A stretch of DNA of 64,000 nucleotides from assembly GCF_019320115.1 (NCBI RefSeq), contig NC_089595.1, positions 109,198,158-109,262,157 on the forward strand, written 5' to 3'. The stretch's first letter is position 1, and each line of letters opens with the position of its first letter. Shown piece by piece: positions 1-11,444 of this stretch. The notes under the pieces were generated by a model. The model saw only the letters and a list, made by a program, of their open reading frames with translations, did not search any database and was not told where the DNA came from. Origin of the DNA: Miscanthus floridulus (lineage: Eukaryota > Streptophyta > Magnoliopsida > Poales > Poaceae). The position numbers and the translations under genes are program-made.

Positions 1-1877
1 CCGCTATTAAGTCTTAGGCTCTTGCCGACTTCATCGTTGAATGGACAAAAGTCTAGCTCCTAACTCCAGATGTCACCCATGAGTACTAGACGATGTACTT
101 TGATGGGTCGGTCATGGAGCCTAGCTTAGGAGCTGGAGTGGTTCTGATCTTCTTGAATGGGAGCAGGCTCCGCTATGCGATCCATCCCCATTTTATAGCC
201 CTGAACAATGCTACAGAGTACGAGGCCCTCATCAATGGACTGAGCATCACCATCAAGCTTGGCGCCACATGGCTATATGTCTGTGGTGACTCAGAGTTGG
301 TCATCGACCAAGTCATGAAGGAGTCCTCCTGCAAGATCCCTCTCATGGTAGTGTATTGCCAGGAGGTGCGCAAGCTCGAGGACAAGTTTTAAGGGATCAA
401 ACTGCATCATGTCCCTCAAAAGGACAATGACACTGCTGACTTCCTCACAAAATTGGCTACCAGACAAGAATAGCCCATCGACGAGGTCTTTGTAAATGAC
501 CTCCTTGAGCCATCTACCCACATCCAAGAGGATCCGACCCAAACGCGCTCCAACACCAATCTGGCACTTAGGGGCTCTGACCCCCCCCCAACCCGATGGA
601 GTGCTTGGGGGCTCCAACCTTGGCTCCTCCATGGCAATGTGGCCTGCGTGACATCACCATGATGGCACTCAATCTGGTCGACTAGAGAGCAACACTGCTC
701 GCCTACCTCCTCGAGGAGGTTCTCCCAGTGGAAAGGACTGAAGCGTGATGAATTGCTCAACATACCAAAATGTTCATCACCATTAGTAATGAACTTTACA
801 AGTGAAGCCCATTGGGAGTGCTCATGAAGTGCATCCCGACTGACCAAGGAAAACAACTTCTCCTCGAAGGTCATGCTAGATCTATGGACATCATGCGGCC
901 CCAAGGTTGCTAGTCAGGAAAGCCTTTCACCAAGGTTTTTACTAGCCCACTGCACTACGAGATGCAGAGGAGGTGGTCTGCAGGTGTGAAGGATGCCAGT
1001 TCTATGCTCACCAGACTCATCTATCGACGTAGGAACTTCAGACCATCCCCATCACCCAAAAATGCCCTGGGTGGCTTCACTCACCTACTCGTGGTGGTGG
1101 ACAAGTTCACCAAGTGGATAGAGACGAAGCCCATCACCAATATCCGCTCGAAAGAGGCGGTCAAGTTCTTCCTTGACATCATCTATCAGTTTGGTGTCCC
1201 TAACTGTATAATCACCGACCATAGAACAAACTTCATCGAAAAGAAGTTCATGGACTTCTGTGATGGATACGGCATCAGGATTGATTGGGCCTTGGTCAGA
1301 CACCTATGTACTAACGGTCAGGTCGAGAGGGCTAATGGTATGGTCCTCTAAGGACTCAAGCTCCGCATCTTCGATCGACTCAAAAAGTATGTCGAGCGAT
1401 GAGTTGCAGAGGTCCCAACAATCCTCTGGAGCCTAAGAATAACCCCAAACCAGTCCACAGGGTTCACCCCTTTCTTCCTCGCATATGAAGCCAAAGTAGT
1501 GTTGCCCTCCGACCTCGATCATGGTGCCTCAAGAGTAAAGGCCTTTGACCGAGACTGAGCTGTGGAGGCTTAGTAGGATGTGGTCGACCTGCTCGAGGAG
1601 GCTCATGAGACGACCATCATCTGCTCTGCTCATTACCATCTCTCCATAGGTACCATGAAAGAAAAATCAGGGGAGGATCCTCGAGGTCGTTGATCTCGTA
1701 CTTTGGAGGACCCAGTCAACCAAGGAGAAACATAAGCTCTCTCCACCATGGGAAGGACTCTACACAGTGACTGAGGTGATACGACTAGGCGCCTACCAAC
1801 TAAAGGACGACAACAGAAATGTTCTCACCAACAATTGGAACATCGAACAATTACGTCGTTTTTTCCCTAAAGCTTAG
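1..1877 (+). pseudogene. gypsy pol remnant: RNase H and integrase
   Basis: Broken reading frames still show gypsy pol. RNase H lies at about 93-470: YFDGS gives the first acidic residue, ATEYEAL the glutamate, and CGDSELV the next aspartate. Integrase is clear at 1068-1351 with LVVVDKFTKW, a TDHRTNF block in place of the usual TDNGT-type second-aspartate block, and NGQVERANG carrying the catalytic glutamate. The C-terminal tail reads WEGLYTV and then NWNIEQLRRFF, typical of gypsy integrase ends, with a stop TAG at 1875-1877. In-frame stops occur at about 390, 1349, 1400 and 1556. The zinc-binding HHCC region is not recognisable. No functional product is expected. Confidence 0.85.
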
Positions 1878-2601
1878 TCTTACCATTTATTTCCATTCAA
1901 TGCTTGCTCCTACAATGCTCCAGCCCAAGCACTCTGCCTGGGTCGCTCGGGGGCTCCATAGGGGTATGATACCACCCTCTTCTTACTATCATATAGTAAC
2001 ACTTTTCACCCAAACAAAAGGGCATCGCCCAAACAAAAGGGCATTCCAATCCTTTGATTACCCTATGCAACTTACTCTTTTTGCCTCTCGACTGATCGCA
2101 CCCCGCCACGACCTATGGTGACGAGCAGCTAAGCCTCATAGGCCACACCTGGGTTCTTAAGGTTGTAGCCTATGGGTCAATGGGCAGGTACGAAAAAGAA
2201 AGGACAAAAACAAAGCTACGCAAGGATAAAAACAAGGGCGGATGGGACAAGCTTTCCCTCACAAGTGATTTCATCACAAAAATGAACTTAAGATATTCAT
2301 GAATGTAAAACTATTCACACAGGAGTTCCCCCACAAATTCATCTTTTACATAAATTCACTATTTCTACTCTAACTCTATTATGGCCCCCGACGACATCGG
2401 CTGACAGTATGGTTGACGAGGACGAAGGTAGCTCGGTTGTGGTCGGGACGACAGCGCTCAGCTTGGCTATGGTCGGGACGATGTTCGGCTCGGTTGGGGG
2501 CAGGACGACGCTCACCTCTGACCTAGCCTTCGCTGCCTCCGTACGCTAGACGACATCTTCCCGGTGCATGTCTATGGCTAGGGTCGAACGATGAGCCTAC
2601 A
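1878..2601. other. gypsy non-coding spacer after pol
   Basis: Sequence between the pol stop and the antisense ORF remnant. Short open frames here carry no recognisable domain. A local motif (GGGCATC/GCCCAAACAAAAGG) is repeated near 2021-2043. Nothing else is supported. Confidence 0.5.
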
Positions 2602-4212
2602 TCACCCGCTACGTGATGACCTGCTAAGCGACCATCTATGCATGCGGCACCAAACTCTCCCCCAGCGCATGGATTTCATTTGCACTCCACCCATCGGTGT
2701 ATCCTCTATAGTGGTCGCGAAGTCCAGATTGGGGTAGTGGGTCTCCACCAAGGTCAGCACCCCCGACAACCCATAGAAGATGCCATCGGAGATGAGCACC
2801 CAAACTTCATTCGGGACCTCCGCCAGCTGGACAGCGGGCGTACTGGTGCTCGGTCCAGACCCCGAACACCTCAGAGATGACCACCTGCGCAATATTGTGA
2901 AGCCGGTCGAGCTCTCCCTCGAGAACATGTCACTCCTTAAGGGACTAGGCTAGTGCCTCCATGCTCTGACCGACCACCTCTTTGACCATCTCTAGCTCTT
3001 GCTCTAGAGAGCCAATCTTTCCACCCAGTTCTGGAAATGGACGACAAATTCTAGAGCAAGGAAAAGAAAAATTCAAGGGCATCAACCAAGGGCAGAACAG
3101 GTACGTACCAAGGTAGGCGCTTTTGAGAATGGAGAGCCCTTCCTCTTGCTGGGTCACCCTCTTGAGCAGTCGAGCGTTTAACTCCTTTACCCTGAGCATC
3201 TACCCCTAGAGCACGACCACTTCTTGCTCGTCGTCCGATAGGGCCTTCCGCTCCACCTCCAAAGCCTCCAAGGACTTCTGGAGCACCTCCTCAGTCTTTG
3301 CCAAGTGGGCCTTCATCGTGTCGAGTTCCCCCTCGGCAGCAGTCACCCACATGACTGCACATAGCTCCACCACCCGTGCTCCTATCACCTCGGCCACCCG
3401 ATCTTAGGACTCACGACAGGCAAACTCCAGCTAGTACCTAAGCTCATTGATCTATCGCGACGCCACCACTTCTTGCTCCATTCGACTATGCTCCTCCCAA
3501 AGAAATTAGGACTTACAGATCAACATCATCTCTAGGTCCTATGAAATAAGAAGCAGGCGTGCTGAGACAATCATTTAAAAGACAAGGAATCAAAGACAAC
3601 ACCAAGAACATAGAAAACTTACCTCTACAACATGTGGTAGGTCGATAGTCATGGCCTGATGGACGAGCTCAACCCTCTCCAAGGCCTCCTTGAGCCTCGC
3701 CTTAGTAAGGGTGAGATCAAACTCCATCGATAGTCCTATCTCCTCGAGTAGGTGCCAGAGCTTCACCTCCTACTCATCACGAAGGATGAACCAAGCCTTT
3801 CCTAGCTCACTGGACCAAGGCCACACCAGCTCATGGGTCACCCTTGACCCGCTAGAAGATCTAGCCATCACAGTATCATGCGACGACCGAATCATCACCA
3901 ACTCTTAGGACAGCGGGATGGCTGGTGGCTCTACCCGGTGTCTTCCTCGCCATCAAAGGGGATGTCCACCGCTAGTACTCCATGGCTAGCCGGTGGCTGA
4001 TCTACCTTTGGCCTAGCCACAACTCCTCTAGAGCCCTCTAGCTCTGACCAGGCGGGCGAACCGTGTGCTCCTTCACTGGGTGAGACATGGAGCCCAGTTT
4101 CCCTCCTCTCCGCCTCCGCGACTGGCGAGGGAGGGACCGTAAGAGTCACCTCTGACCTAGCCTTTGCCGTCACCACATGGATCGCCGCCATAATGGTCGT
4201 CGCCGTGCTCAT
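2602..4212 (-). pseudogene. Antisense ORF of the gypsy element, C-terminal coiled-coil part
   Basis: Minus-strand fragments read as Glu/Leu/Lys/Ala-rich coiled coil, for example AKTEEVLQKSLEALEVERK near 3250-3310 and LEQELEMVKEVV near 2970-3010. Ahead of them is an Ala/Pro/Glu-rich linker (3931-4212). Stops interrupt every frame. Several grass gypsy families carry an extra ORF antisense to pol between pol and the 3' LTR. This looks like the distal half of such an ORF, and the proximal half is at 6983-7699. The two halves are separated by the nested solo LTR. Function is unknown. Confidence 0.55.
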
Positions 4213-4326
4213 GATCGGTCAAGAAGATGCAACCCCCATTAAGGAAGGTCATGTCGCCACCAGCCTGCTTCCCCCCTTGCTTGTCGCAACCTATAGCAGG
4301 CTGGGTCTCCACTCTTCTCGCACGGG

Positions 4327-6190
4327 TGAAAGGTCCTTATTTGGTTTTGGTAATTGAGTGACAACTTAGGTGGACTAATTATGTTTATGTGAGATACACA
4401 GGTGATTAGTCCACAGGTACATGTGTGTGAGCAACATATGCCATGGAGGTGAAAATGGCTTAGAGATGTTGCAAAGCTCACACATGTGATGATGAAGGAG
4501 CTTAAATGCACATGAGACATGACATTGAGTCATGTGATCAAGGTGGAGAAGATCAAGACAAGACTTGGCTTGATGGACAAGCTCGGCGGGATTCGGCGCT
4601 TTCGGGAAAATAGAATGCCTATTTTCTATTGCGCCGGATGCAAATTCTTGGTGGTTAGCTCATTGGAGCAAGGGTGAAGAAGTTAGAAGTGATAACGAGT
4701 TGGTTGCGAAGATGCCGGTGTCGGTCAACTGACCGGACGCTGGATCTGCATGCACCGGACGCTGGCAGGCTGCGTCCGGTCAGGCTAACGTATGGTGACG
4801 CAGAAGCTAGAGAGTGACCGGACGCTGGCTGTGTCCGATCGCGTTCGACCGGACGCGTCCGGTCATGCTCAGGAGCTTACTGGAAACGACCGGACGCTGG
4901 GGGTTCAGCGTCCGGTCAGTTGAAGCTAGAGCGTCCGGTCAGGTCAAGTGACCGTTGGAACCGAGACACGTGGTCGTCTGTGGACAACCGGACGCTAAGG
5001 TCCAGCGTCCGGTCAACTCGACCGGAGCATCCGGTCGGCCCGACCGTTGCCCAGTGAAGGGGTAACGGCTAGTTTAGCCCTTGGGGCTATAAATAGAAGT
5101 GGCCCTCGGCCATGGCTAGTGTGGAGCACCTCAAGGGACTTAGTGTCCATGCTTGTGAGTGCTTGGGAGCCCTCCATCACACATATACTTGATAGTGATC
5201 ATTCGATTGTGTGAGTGAGCGATTCTAGTGCGATTGCATCGTGAGGTTGCATCGAGTGGCACTAGGTGATCGAGTTGCAAGCCAGTGGTGCTTGTTACTC
5301 TTGGAGGTTGCCACCTCCTAGACGGCTTGGTGGTGGTCTTCGTCAAAGCGCGCAAGAAGCTTGTGCGGCGCTCCGGAGAAGTGCTTGTGAGGGGCATTGT
5401 GCTCGCCCCGTGGGAGCCGCGAAGAGTCAACTCTAGTAAAGCGTGTCATTGAGCTACCTCACTCAAGGGGTAGGTTCTTGCGGCGCCCGACGTGCGGGCT
5501 TAGCGGGTGATGCTAATTAGCCGCCGAACCACCAAGTGAGCGGTCGACAAACGGGGACTTAGCGTGTTGGCAAACACGTGAACCTCGGGAGAAAATCATC
5601 GTGTCAACCTTGTTCTTCCCGTTGGTTTGCATCCCCGTTACACAAGCTTGCGGTTACTTTCATATACATTAAGCTTGTGTTGTTGCTCTTGTAATTAGAT
5701 AGCTTGCGTAGGACTTGCTAATTACCTTCTTGCTGTTGTAGCATAGAAGTAGCTCCCTTGCGTGGCTAATTTGGTTTTAGTAACCTTGTTAGTCACATTG
5801 CTTAGTTTGTGTAGCTAGGAGTATTTGCGCGCCTCTAAATTAGGCCATTGGTTGCATTTTTATTGAGCATTGCTAGTGAGCATAGTTACTTTTGTGGCTT
5901 TGCTTACTAGGCATGTGTAGGAGCTCCTTGTCCGCTTAAGAGTACTAGTGGCCTAGGTTTGTGTAACCTTGCTCCTGAAATTGTTTAGGAGAGCTTCTAG
6001 CTAGCCCCGGCACCTTTGTTGCATAATTGTTATCTTTGTCAAGGTGCTAGTGAACATAGATAGTGGGGTATAGTCTTGGCTAGACGATATTTTAATGCCG
6101 TGCATTTATATTGGGTTAGCCTACGCAATTAAGTTTTAAGAAAAAGACTATTCACCCCCCCTCTAGTCACCCATCTTGAAGACCCTATCA
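4327..6190 (+). mobile_element. Solo LTR with 5-bp TSD ACGGG, Sirevirus/copia-like
   Basis: Element termini are TGAAAGGTCC at the left and GACCCTATCA at the right (imperfect inverted TG...CA ends). They are flanked by identical ACGGG at 4322-4326 and 6191-6195. The 1864-bp length, a TATA box at 5088, no coding potential, and a tail containing TTCACCCCCCCTCTAG all fit a lone copia LTR left by LTR-LTR recombination. The block 4725-5040 is full of CCGGACGCTGG / GCGTCCGGTC palindromes, a CpG-rich feature reported for Sirevirus LTRs. The family name is inference. The boundaries and TSD are read directly. Confidence 0.85.
5088..5096 (+). promoter_or_regulatory. TATA box of the solo LTR
   Basis: TATAAATAG lies downstream of the CpG-rich palindrome block and upstream of the presumed R region, where an LTR promoter is expected. 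Confidence 0.6.
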
Positions 6191-6982
6191 ACGGGAAGTG
6201 GGGAGAATCCCCACATACTAACACCGACTCCTAGCCACTAATAGTCACATCGCAAAAAAGGCACAAGCACAGGTTAGTCACACCCAAAAAACTCAACTAT
6301 GAGGGCGAAGGAAAGCATGAATACATACCCAGACAAAAAGTCGGTAGAACCTTGAAACTCCAACCGACTGACGATGAGCCAACCGGACGAGGATTGCTCG
6401 AGGGTCATAGTTCGTGCCCCCTCGGACCGACCAAGGGTAGGGACGACACGACCGATCCTCGTTCGGCTCATGAACGGTCACGACCACCAGCTCATGGCGA
6501 CCCTAAGGGAACAGGCAGACGATCGCGCTCCTCTGACCAACTGGCGCATTCTATCACACTCAGAGTAGGGGGCTGAGAAGCCAACGGCGCCTCTAAAGGG
6601 CGCGATGCCCATGACAGCTTTCCCTCTTGTTCGATGGTGGCGTCTCCACTCACAACGTGCTTCCTCAACTCAGGAACATTGCCGCGTGTCTCCGTACCAC
6701 GCCGCATCCGATGGGCACAGCCATGGACTCATGGTGCTCCACCAAGGTCACGGCAGCACCCCTGTCTCCCTCATCCTACGAGGCACTCACGTCATCACCC
6801 ATCTCCATGGGCTCCTCCGACTCGAGCTCTGCCTTCGTGTCGCTCTGGCTCTCACGGCATGAAGGGGTCTGGGCATCCCTTCGAGGGAGTCTTCATCCCT
6901 CAACTATAGTGCCTGACCAATATAACCCTAGACTTCATCTTTCGACAACTCCTCCAACAATACATGGTTATGATCCATCGGG
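6191..6982. other. gypsy interior, low information
   Basis: Interior of the host gypsy element right of the solo LTR, probably the middle or linker part of the antisense ORF. Open frames exist on both strands, but none shows a recognisable motif. Confidence 0.4.
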
Positions 6983-7699
6983 TTAGAGTATTCCCACATT
7001 GGCCGCGTCATTTCCCCCAGTGGAGCAACCCAACGGTGGAAGAAGGTGTGGAAGACCCGCAACCCATCGAGGCCATTCTGCATGAGCTTCTAAAGCTCTA
7101 GCTCGATGATCACTAGTTTTTTCTATTAATGGGAAGGACCCCACGTCCAACTTTCCCTCTTCTCCAGCCTCCCCTCGATAAATGTCAGGAACGACGCCTC
7201 CGCTGGGTTCCTGATATAGAACCATTCGCCATGCCATCCCCGGTAGGAGTCATTGGGGGAGTACATGGGGTAGGAGATCGATGGCTTTGGCCTCTTCTAT
7301 AGGGCAAACCCCCCAACCAGTGTGGTTTGGGTGGTTTCCCCTTAGATAGGGCTCGCTCGATGAAGACATGCCAGAATATATCCACATGTGGCTCTATCCC
7401 GAGGAAGGCCTCACAGACGGTGGCAAAGTCGGTGATGTGCAGCACCCTAATTAGGTTGAGATGCTGCAACTCTAGGTCCCACTCGTTGAGGAGATCATGT
7501 AGAAACCAATGCGCGGGTACCCAAGCCCACGCTCATTGAAGGCGAGGAAGGAGATGACCTCGTCAGACTGAGGTCACCGAACAACCTCCCCCAGCGCGGG
7601 AGCCCTCCAGTGTGCCACTTCCTTCGACGTAAGCAACCCCTTCATGGTGAAGTCGGCTAGCATGACCTCATCCACGTAGGAAGGCCTCTAGTTCGACAT
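6983..7699 (-). pseudogene. Antisense ORF of the gypsy element, N-terminal part (Transposase_28-like)
   Basis: Minus-strand reading from an ATG at 7699 reaches a stop at codon 4, but the sequence remains recognisable. It has YVDEVMLADF and MKGLLTSKEV, then FNERGLGYP at about 7530, HLNLIRVLHI near 7455, and CEAFLGIEPHVDIFWHVF at 7360-7412. This pattern (ERGLGYP, then LNP.GxLHI, then CEAFLGIEPH) matches what I know of the plant 'putative gypsy type transposon' domain (Pfam PF04195). Its presence antisense to pol is usual for this class of grass gypsy element. Several stops and frameshifts make it non-functional. Confidence 0.65.
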
Positions 7700-8979
7700 T
7701 GCACCTCAGATTTACGAATGAATCTATGAGTTTTTCCTCTCCCTCGCTATTTAATGCAGAAAGGCATGTGGCGGGATGTGGCCCTGGCTGACAGGACGCG
7801 GCCTACCTGATGAAACATCTGGCTAACGGGACATGGCCTGGGTGGGGCCCACCACTACCACAACCCGGGCATGGGAAATGAGGCGCAACCGCATGCAAAC
7901 GACCTGTCCACCTTCCTAGGAAGGGTTTAGAGGGACCCACCAATGAAATCTCCATCGAGGAGAGGCCAATGGGCCACCCGAGTTAATTGGACGGCTCAGG
8001 CGGCTGCCGAGAGACAAGTACGGAGCAGTGGGATGCCCCATGTGAGTTATGCTGACCCCGTCATGAACAACGGACCCGGATCCCACTCGGACATATCCGA
8101 TAGGAGCTCCTCGGACCCATCACTCGAGCCATCGAGGTAACTTTACCAACCCCCGTTCTACTTTCCCAGTGCATGAGCATGCATTCATCCATTCTCAAGC
8201 GTGCATTCATACATTTAGTCATATATTCATCCATACATTCATCCCATACATCCAAGTATTGCATATGCAGTTGTTGCATCACAACGCTTCGCGTCGCATC
8301 ACGAAGTGGTAGTCATCTCATTCGATATGAGCGATGACCGTCTGGGGTTCAAAGGCTGGCCCATAAAGGGCTCGAGGCCACCTCGCATCAAACAGAGCTA
8401 GGGGAGAAAATGTAGATGAGCCCCAGTGGCCCTCACTAGATTCGCTCAGAAGCGGACAGGGTCATCTCGACCTTCTCATCCGATCCTGACCTTGAGCCAT
8501 GCCCACATAATATCCATCAAGAGGAGGCCAGCTGTCCACCTGAGTCAATCTCCAAAATGGCTTGGGCATCTGCTGGGAGGTATGTTAAGGAGAAGTGGAG
8601 TGCACATGAGGGCTATGCCAACCCCATCATGAACGACGGATCTAGATTCCACTCAGACATACCCATTAGCAAGCTCCTCGAAGCTCGCCACTTGAGCCAT
8701 CAAGGCAAGTGGCGTCAGCTCAACCCCTCTAGTTGTAGAAACCACAAACGGGGTGATGTAGGAAATCATGTGACTGACCCTGACCGAACCCTAGTGGCTC
8801 AAGGGCTCGAGCTGCCAAGTCCCTACTTAGGAACCCGACTGACCACACAGGTTGCGGTCGGAACAAACACGGGCGAACACCCTGACCAGAAGAGACACAA
8901 GAGTTCGCAGCCCTAGAAAAGAGTACCAAGGTGCTCAGCCTCCGATCGACTACCTAGTCGGCTACAGGCTTGGGGGGAC
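7700..8979. other. gypsy interior between antisense ORF start and minisatellite
   Basis: Likely leader and promoter side of the antisense ORF. Two related stretches contain CCCATGTGAGTTATGC/CACATGAGGGCTATGC followed by GACC...CGTCATGAAC/CCCATCATGAAC (about 8036-8070 and 8604-8635), which suggests a diverged duplication. 8170-8260 holds an imperfect ATTCATCCATAC microsatellite. Confidence 0.4.
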
Positions 8980-8984
8980 ACCCA

Positions 8985-9480
8985 CCTCTGTCTCGCCCGA
9001 CCCTTGGGTGCGTGCTCCGTCTCGCCCGACCCTAAGGCCATGGGCTCTGTCTCGCCCGACCCTTGGGTTCATGCTCCGTCTCTCCCAACCCTAAGGCCAC
9101 AGACACCATCTCGACTAACCCTTGTGTTCATGCTCCATCGCTCCCAACCCAAAAGCCATGGGTTCTGTCTTGCCCAACCCTTGGGTTCACGCTCTGTCTC
9201 GCCTGACCCTAAGGCCACGGGCTCTGTCCTGCCTGACCCCTTAGGTTCATGCTCCATCTCGCCTGACCCGAAGGCCATGGGCTCCGTCTCGCCTAAACCC
9301 TTAGGTTCATGCTCTATCTCGCCTGATCCTAAGGCCACGGGCTCCATCTCCCCTACCCTCTTGGGTTCATGCTCCGTATCGCCCGACCCCAAGGCCACAG
9401 GCTCCATCTCGCCCGACCCCTTAGGTTTGTGCTCCATCTCACCTAACCCTAAGGTCACGGGCTCCAACACGGGTTCCATG
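8985..9480. repeat. Minisatellite, about eight copies of a ~60-bp unit
   Basis: Direct tandem repeats of the type CTCGCCCGACCCTTGGGTTCATGCTCC...AAGGCCAYGGGCTC. The AAGGCCA/AAGGTCA core recurs near 9031, 9090, 9147, 9211, 9270, 9331, 9390 and 9450. Because the unit is a multiple of three, frames on both strands stay open (plus 9004-9525, minus 9069-9479), giving Ser/Pro/Asp repeats on one strand and Gly/Glu/Pro repeats on the other. It lies in the 3' part of the gypsy interior, ahead of the polypurine tract. A real protein is unlikely. Confidence 0.8.
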
Positions 9481-9866
9481 TTGTCCGATGGTGACCCACT
9501 ACCAGCGAGTCTTCTTAGGGGCTAGGCGCCAATATCCCTCTAACGTGCCTCCACGGCCTTCGCCAGTCCTCCCCACGGAGGTGGGGCACCCGTATCCACT
9601 TTGCGTGCCTCCGCGGCTTTTTCCAGTCCTCCACATGGAGGCTGGGCACCTAAATCCTACTTGGTTACCCTACACAGTACAACAAACTGAGGGGGAAAAC
9701 ACCAAAGTTCTAATAACAACCCACCTCCATGGCACAATGGGTACATGAATTACAAAGCAAAGTCAAGCTTTCATTAAGCTAAAAACATAAGCCCCTGGCT
9801 TTTACAAATATCACGCGAAACATGTGTGAACAACCCCTTCCCTTCATGGCTTCATAGAAGTCCTAA

Positions 9867-9883
9867 AGGAGCTCGGGGGCTCC
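9867..9883 (+). promoter_or_regulatory. Polypurine tract next to the 3' LTR
   Basis: AGGAGCTCGGGGGCTCC directly precedes the LTR start TGTTGGG, the expected position for priming plus-strand DNA synthesis. Confidence 0.65.
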
Positions 9884-10896
9884 TGTTGGGTTCATAAATC
9901 CAGGGTCCCCAATGGACCCGCTTCCCTACAAAACCTAGCTCAGCAGGCAGCGCAACGACAACATGCGCCTAGGCTGGCCCAGATACATAATGACAGACCG
10001 AGACAACAATCCGGTCCCTGACTAGAAGGCCTAGCCAAGGTGAGACCACAGTCTGACTCTGACCCCCTTCTCTGACCGAGGATACGTCGGACCTCTGCTC
10101 GTTGCTCTTTCCTGATTGACACGATCAGGACCGACTGGGAATGACTGACCAGGGACGCCCGCTCAGTGTGGGCCCAAGAAGCAGGCGGAGCAGATAAAGG
10201 TAAGGCACTCAAGTCAATCACAATACCGAGAACTGTACCCTGCCATGCCCTACGCACCTACAGGACAGTGCCATCAGGGCATGTTAGGCGAACACGGTAG
10301 AGCCTGCCAAACGCGTTAGAGAATAAACAATATTATGGGTGCCATCGTTTGCCATACCAAGCCAACATGGTAGAGCCTGCCAGATGTGTCTGAACATAAA
10401 TAGTATTGTGGGCACCGATGACCATTCCGTACCTGATGGTGTGGGCAACAAGACTAGGCAGCACACGTATACACTCTCTATCTTTTTCTCTAACTTGTAA
10501 GGCCATCGCCTTCAACTATAAAAGGGGATGAGCTCTCTCCTAAAAACCCCCTCCAAAAACTAGTTGACTCGACAGCTCAATAGCTCTATGACGCGACAGC
10601 TACATAGTCTACATGCTCTTAACAGCTGATAAGCTCGGACACATAGAGCATACGTTCCAATACTTAGCGCACGTTTGAGCATCCGTCACGCTCTTCTACT
10701 CGGTTCAGAGTCCAACTGGGCCTCTAACACCCCCTTCTCATTCCTTACTCATTTGTAACCCTACAACAAACTTCGAGCACCTAGGGCCTGTTGCTTGAAC
10801 CAATATAAATTCTGTCATTGAGTGCTAGGCCACATCCGATCATAATGCACGGCAAAACTACAAATATTTACTTGTTGGTCACTTTTCGCATCGACA
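9884..10896 (+). mobile_element. 3' LTR of the gypsy element
   Basis: Runs from TGTTGGGTTC to ...CATCGACA (TG...CA ends) and is 1013 bp long. It is preceded by a purine tract and has a TATA box (TATAAAAG) at 10517-10524. An approximate 73-bp direct duplication in U3 (10296-10441) carries GGTAGAGCCTGCC twice. The sequence GTTAG follows the LTR. The matching left target copy lies outside the window. Confidence 0.8.
10517..10524 (+). promoter_or_regulatory. TATA box of the gypsy LTR
   Basis: TATAAAAG inside the LTR, about 370 bp before its 3' end, in the expected place for the U3/R promoter. Confidence 0.6.
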
Positions 10897-11444
10897 GTTA
10901 GTCTATTAACAGGTATGTTTAGATCCACTGGTACTAATTTTTAGCTGCTAACTATTAGCACTAGAGAATCCAAACATATCCTAAGTCGGATTAGATTGTC
11001 CTTCGTTCACACAATAGCTAATCCATATACATCTTCCATCAGACTCCACAAGCTTCAAACCCTGCTTATTACTACTAATCTGTCTACTTGGCATCCCTAG
11101 CAAAGACTGTAGAAGGTTCAAAACCTGCTGATTAATGTTAATCAGCCTACTTGTCATCCCTAGCGAGAGAGATGGGTCCTTGTCAGTTCCCAGTTACCAC
11201 TTGGGTTGCTAGCATGCCATGTGTGCACAACCCAGCTACACACTAATTGAAAAAATTTGTTATCAAGCAACACATATAGAGGACATTATAGTGATAATCA
11301 GCCCTTAATCAAACATGAATCATATAATCTGCTCCTTAGGAATGTCAAAACAGCCAGCAGATAAATTTCAAATTTGGCCACTACCATTATCCTTTTTATT
11401 ATACCCCTATTTATTTTTAGATCTTGACAAATCTCCGGGATTAA
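10897..11444. other. Intergenic DNA, no gene seen
   Basis: Between the gypsy LTR and a Tourist-like element. A short diverged direct repeat (TCAAACCCTGCTTATTA / TCAAAACCTGCTGATTA with CATCCCTAGC) occurs at about 11055-11165. No coding signal is seen. Confidence 0.5.

Larger units (their letters stand above)
1..10896 (+). mobile_element. Ty3/gypsy LTR retrotransposon, 5' part outside window, decayed
   Basis: The right-hand part of a large gypsy element. In order on the plus strand it has RNase H and integrase remnants (to 1877), a long non-pol region carrying an antisense ORF, a 60-bp minisatellite, a polypurine tract and a 3' LTR ending TCGACA at 10896. pol ahead of the LTR in the order RNase H then integrase is the gypsy arrangement. 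Many stops and frame breaks show it is dead. A foreign solo LTR sits inside at 4327-6190. The 5' LTR, gag, protease and reverse transcriptase lie left of the window, so the target duplication cannot be checked. Confidence 0.85.

Noticed and set aside
9004..9525. 173-codon Ser/Pro-rich repeat protein
   Set aside because: Explained by a minisatellite whose unit is a multiple of three inside a dead retroelement.
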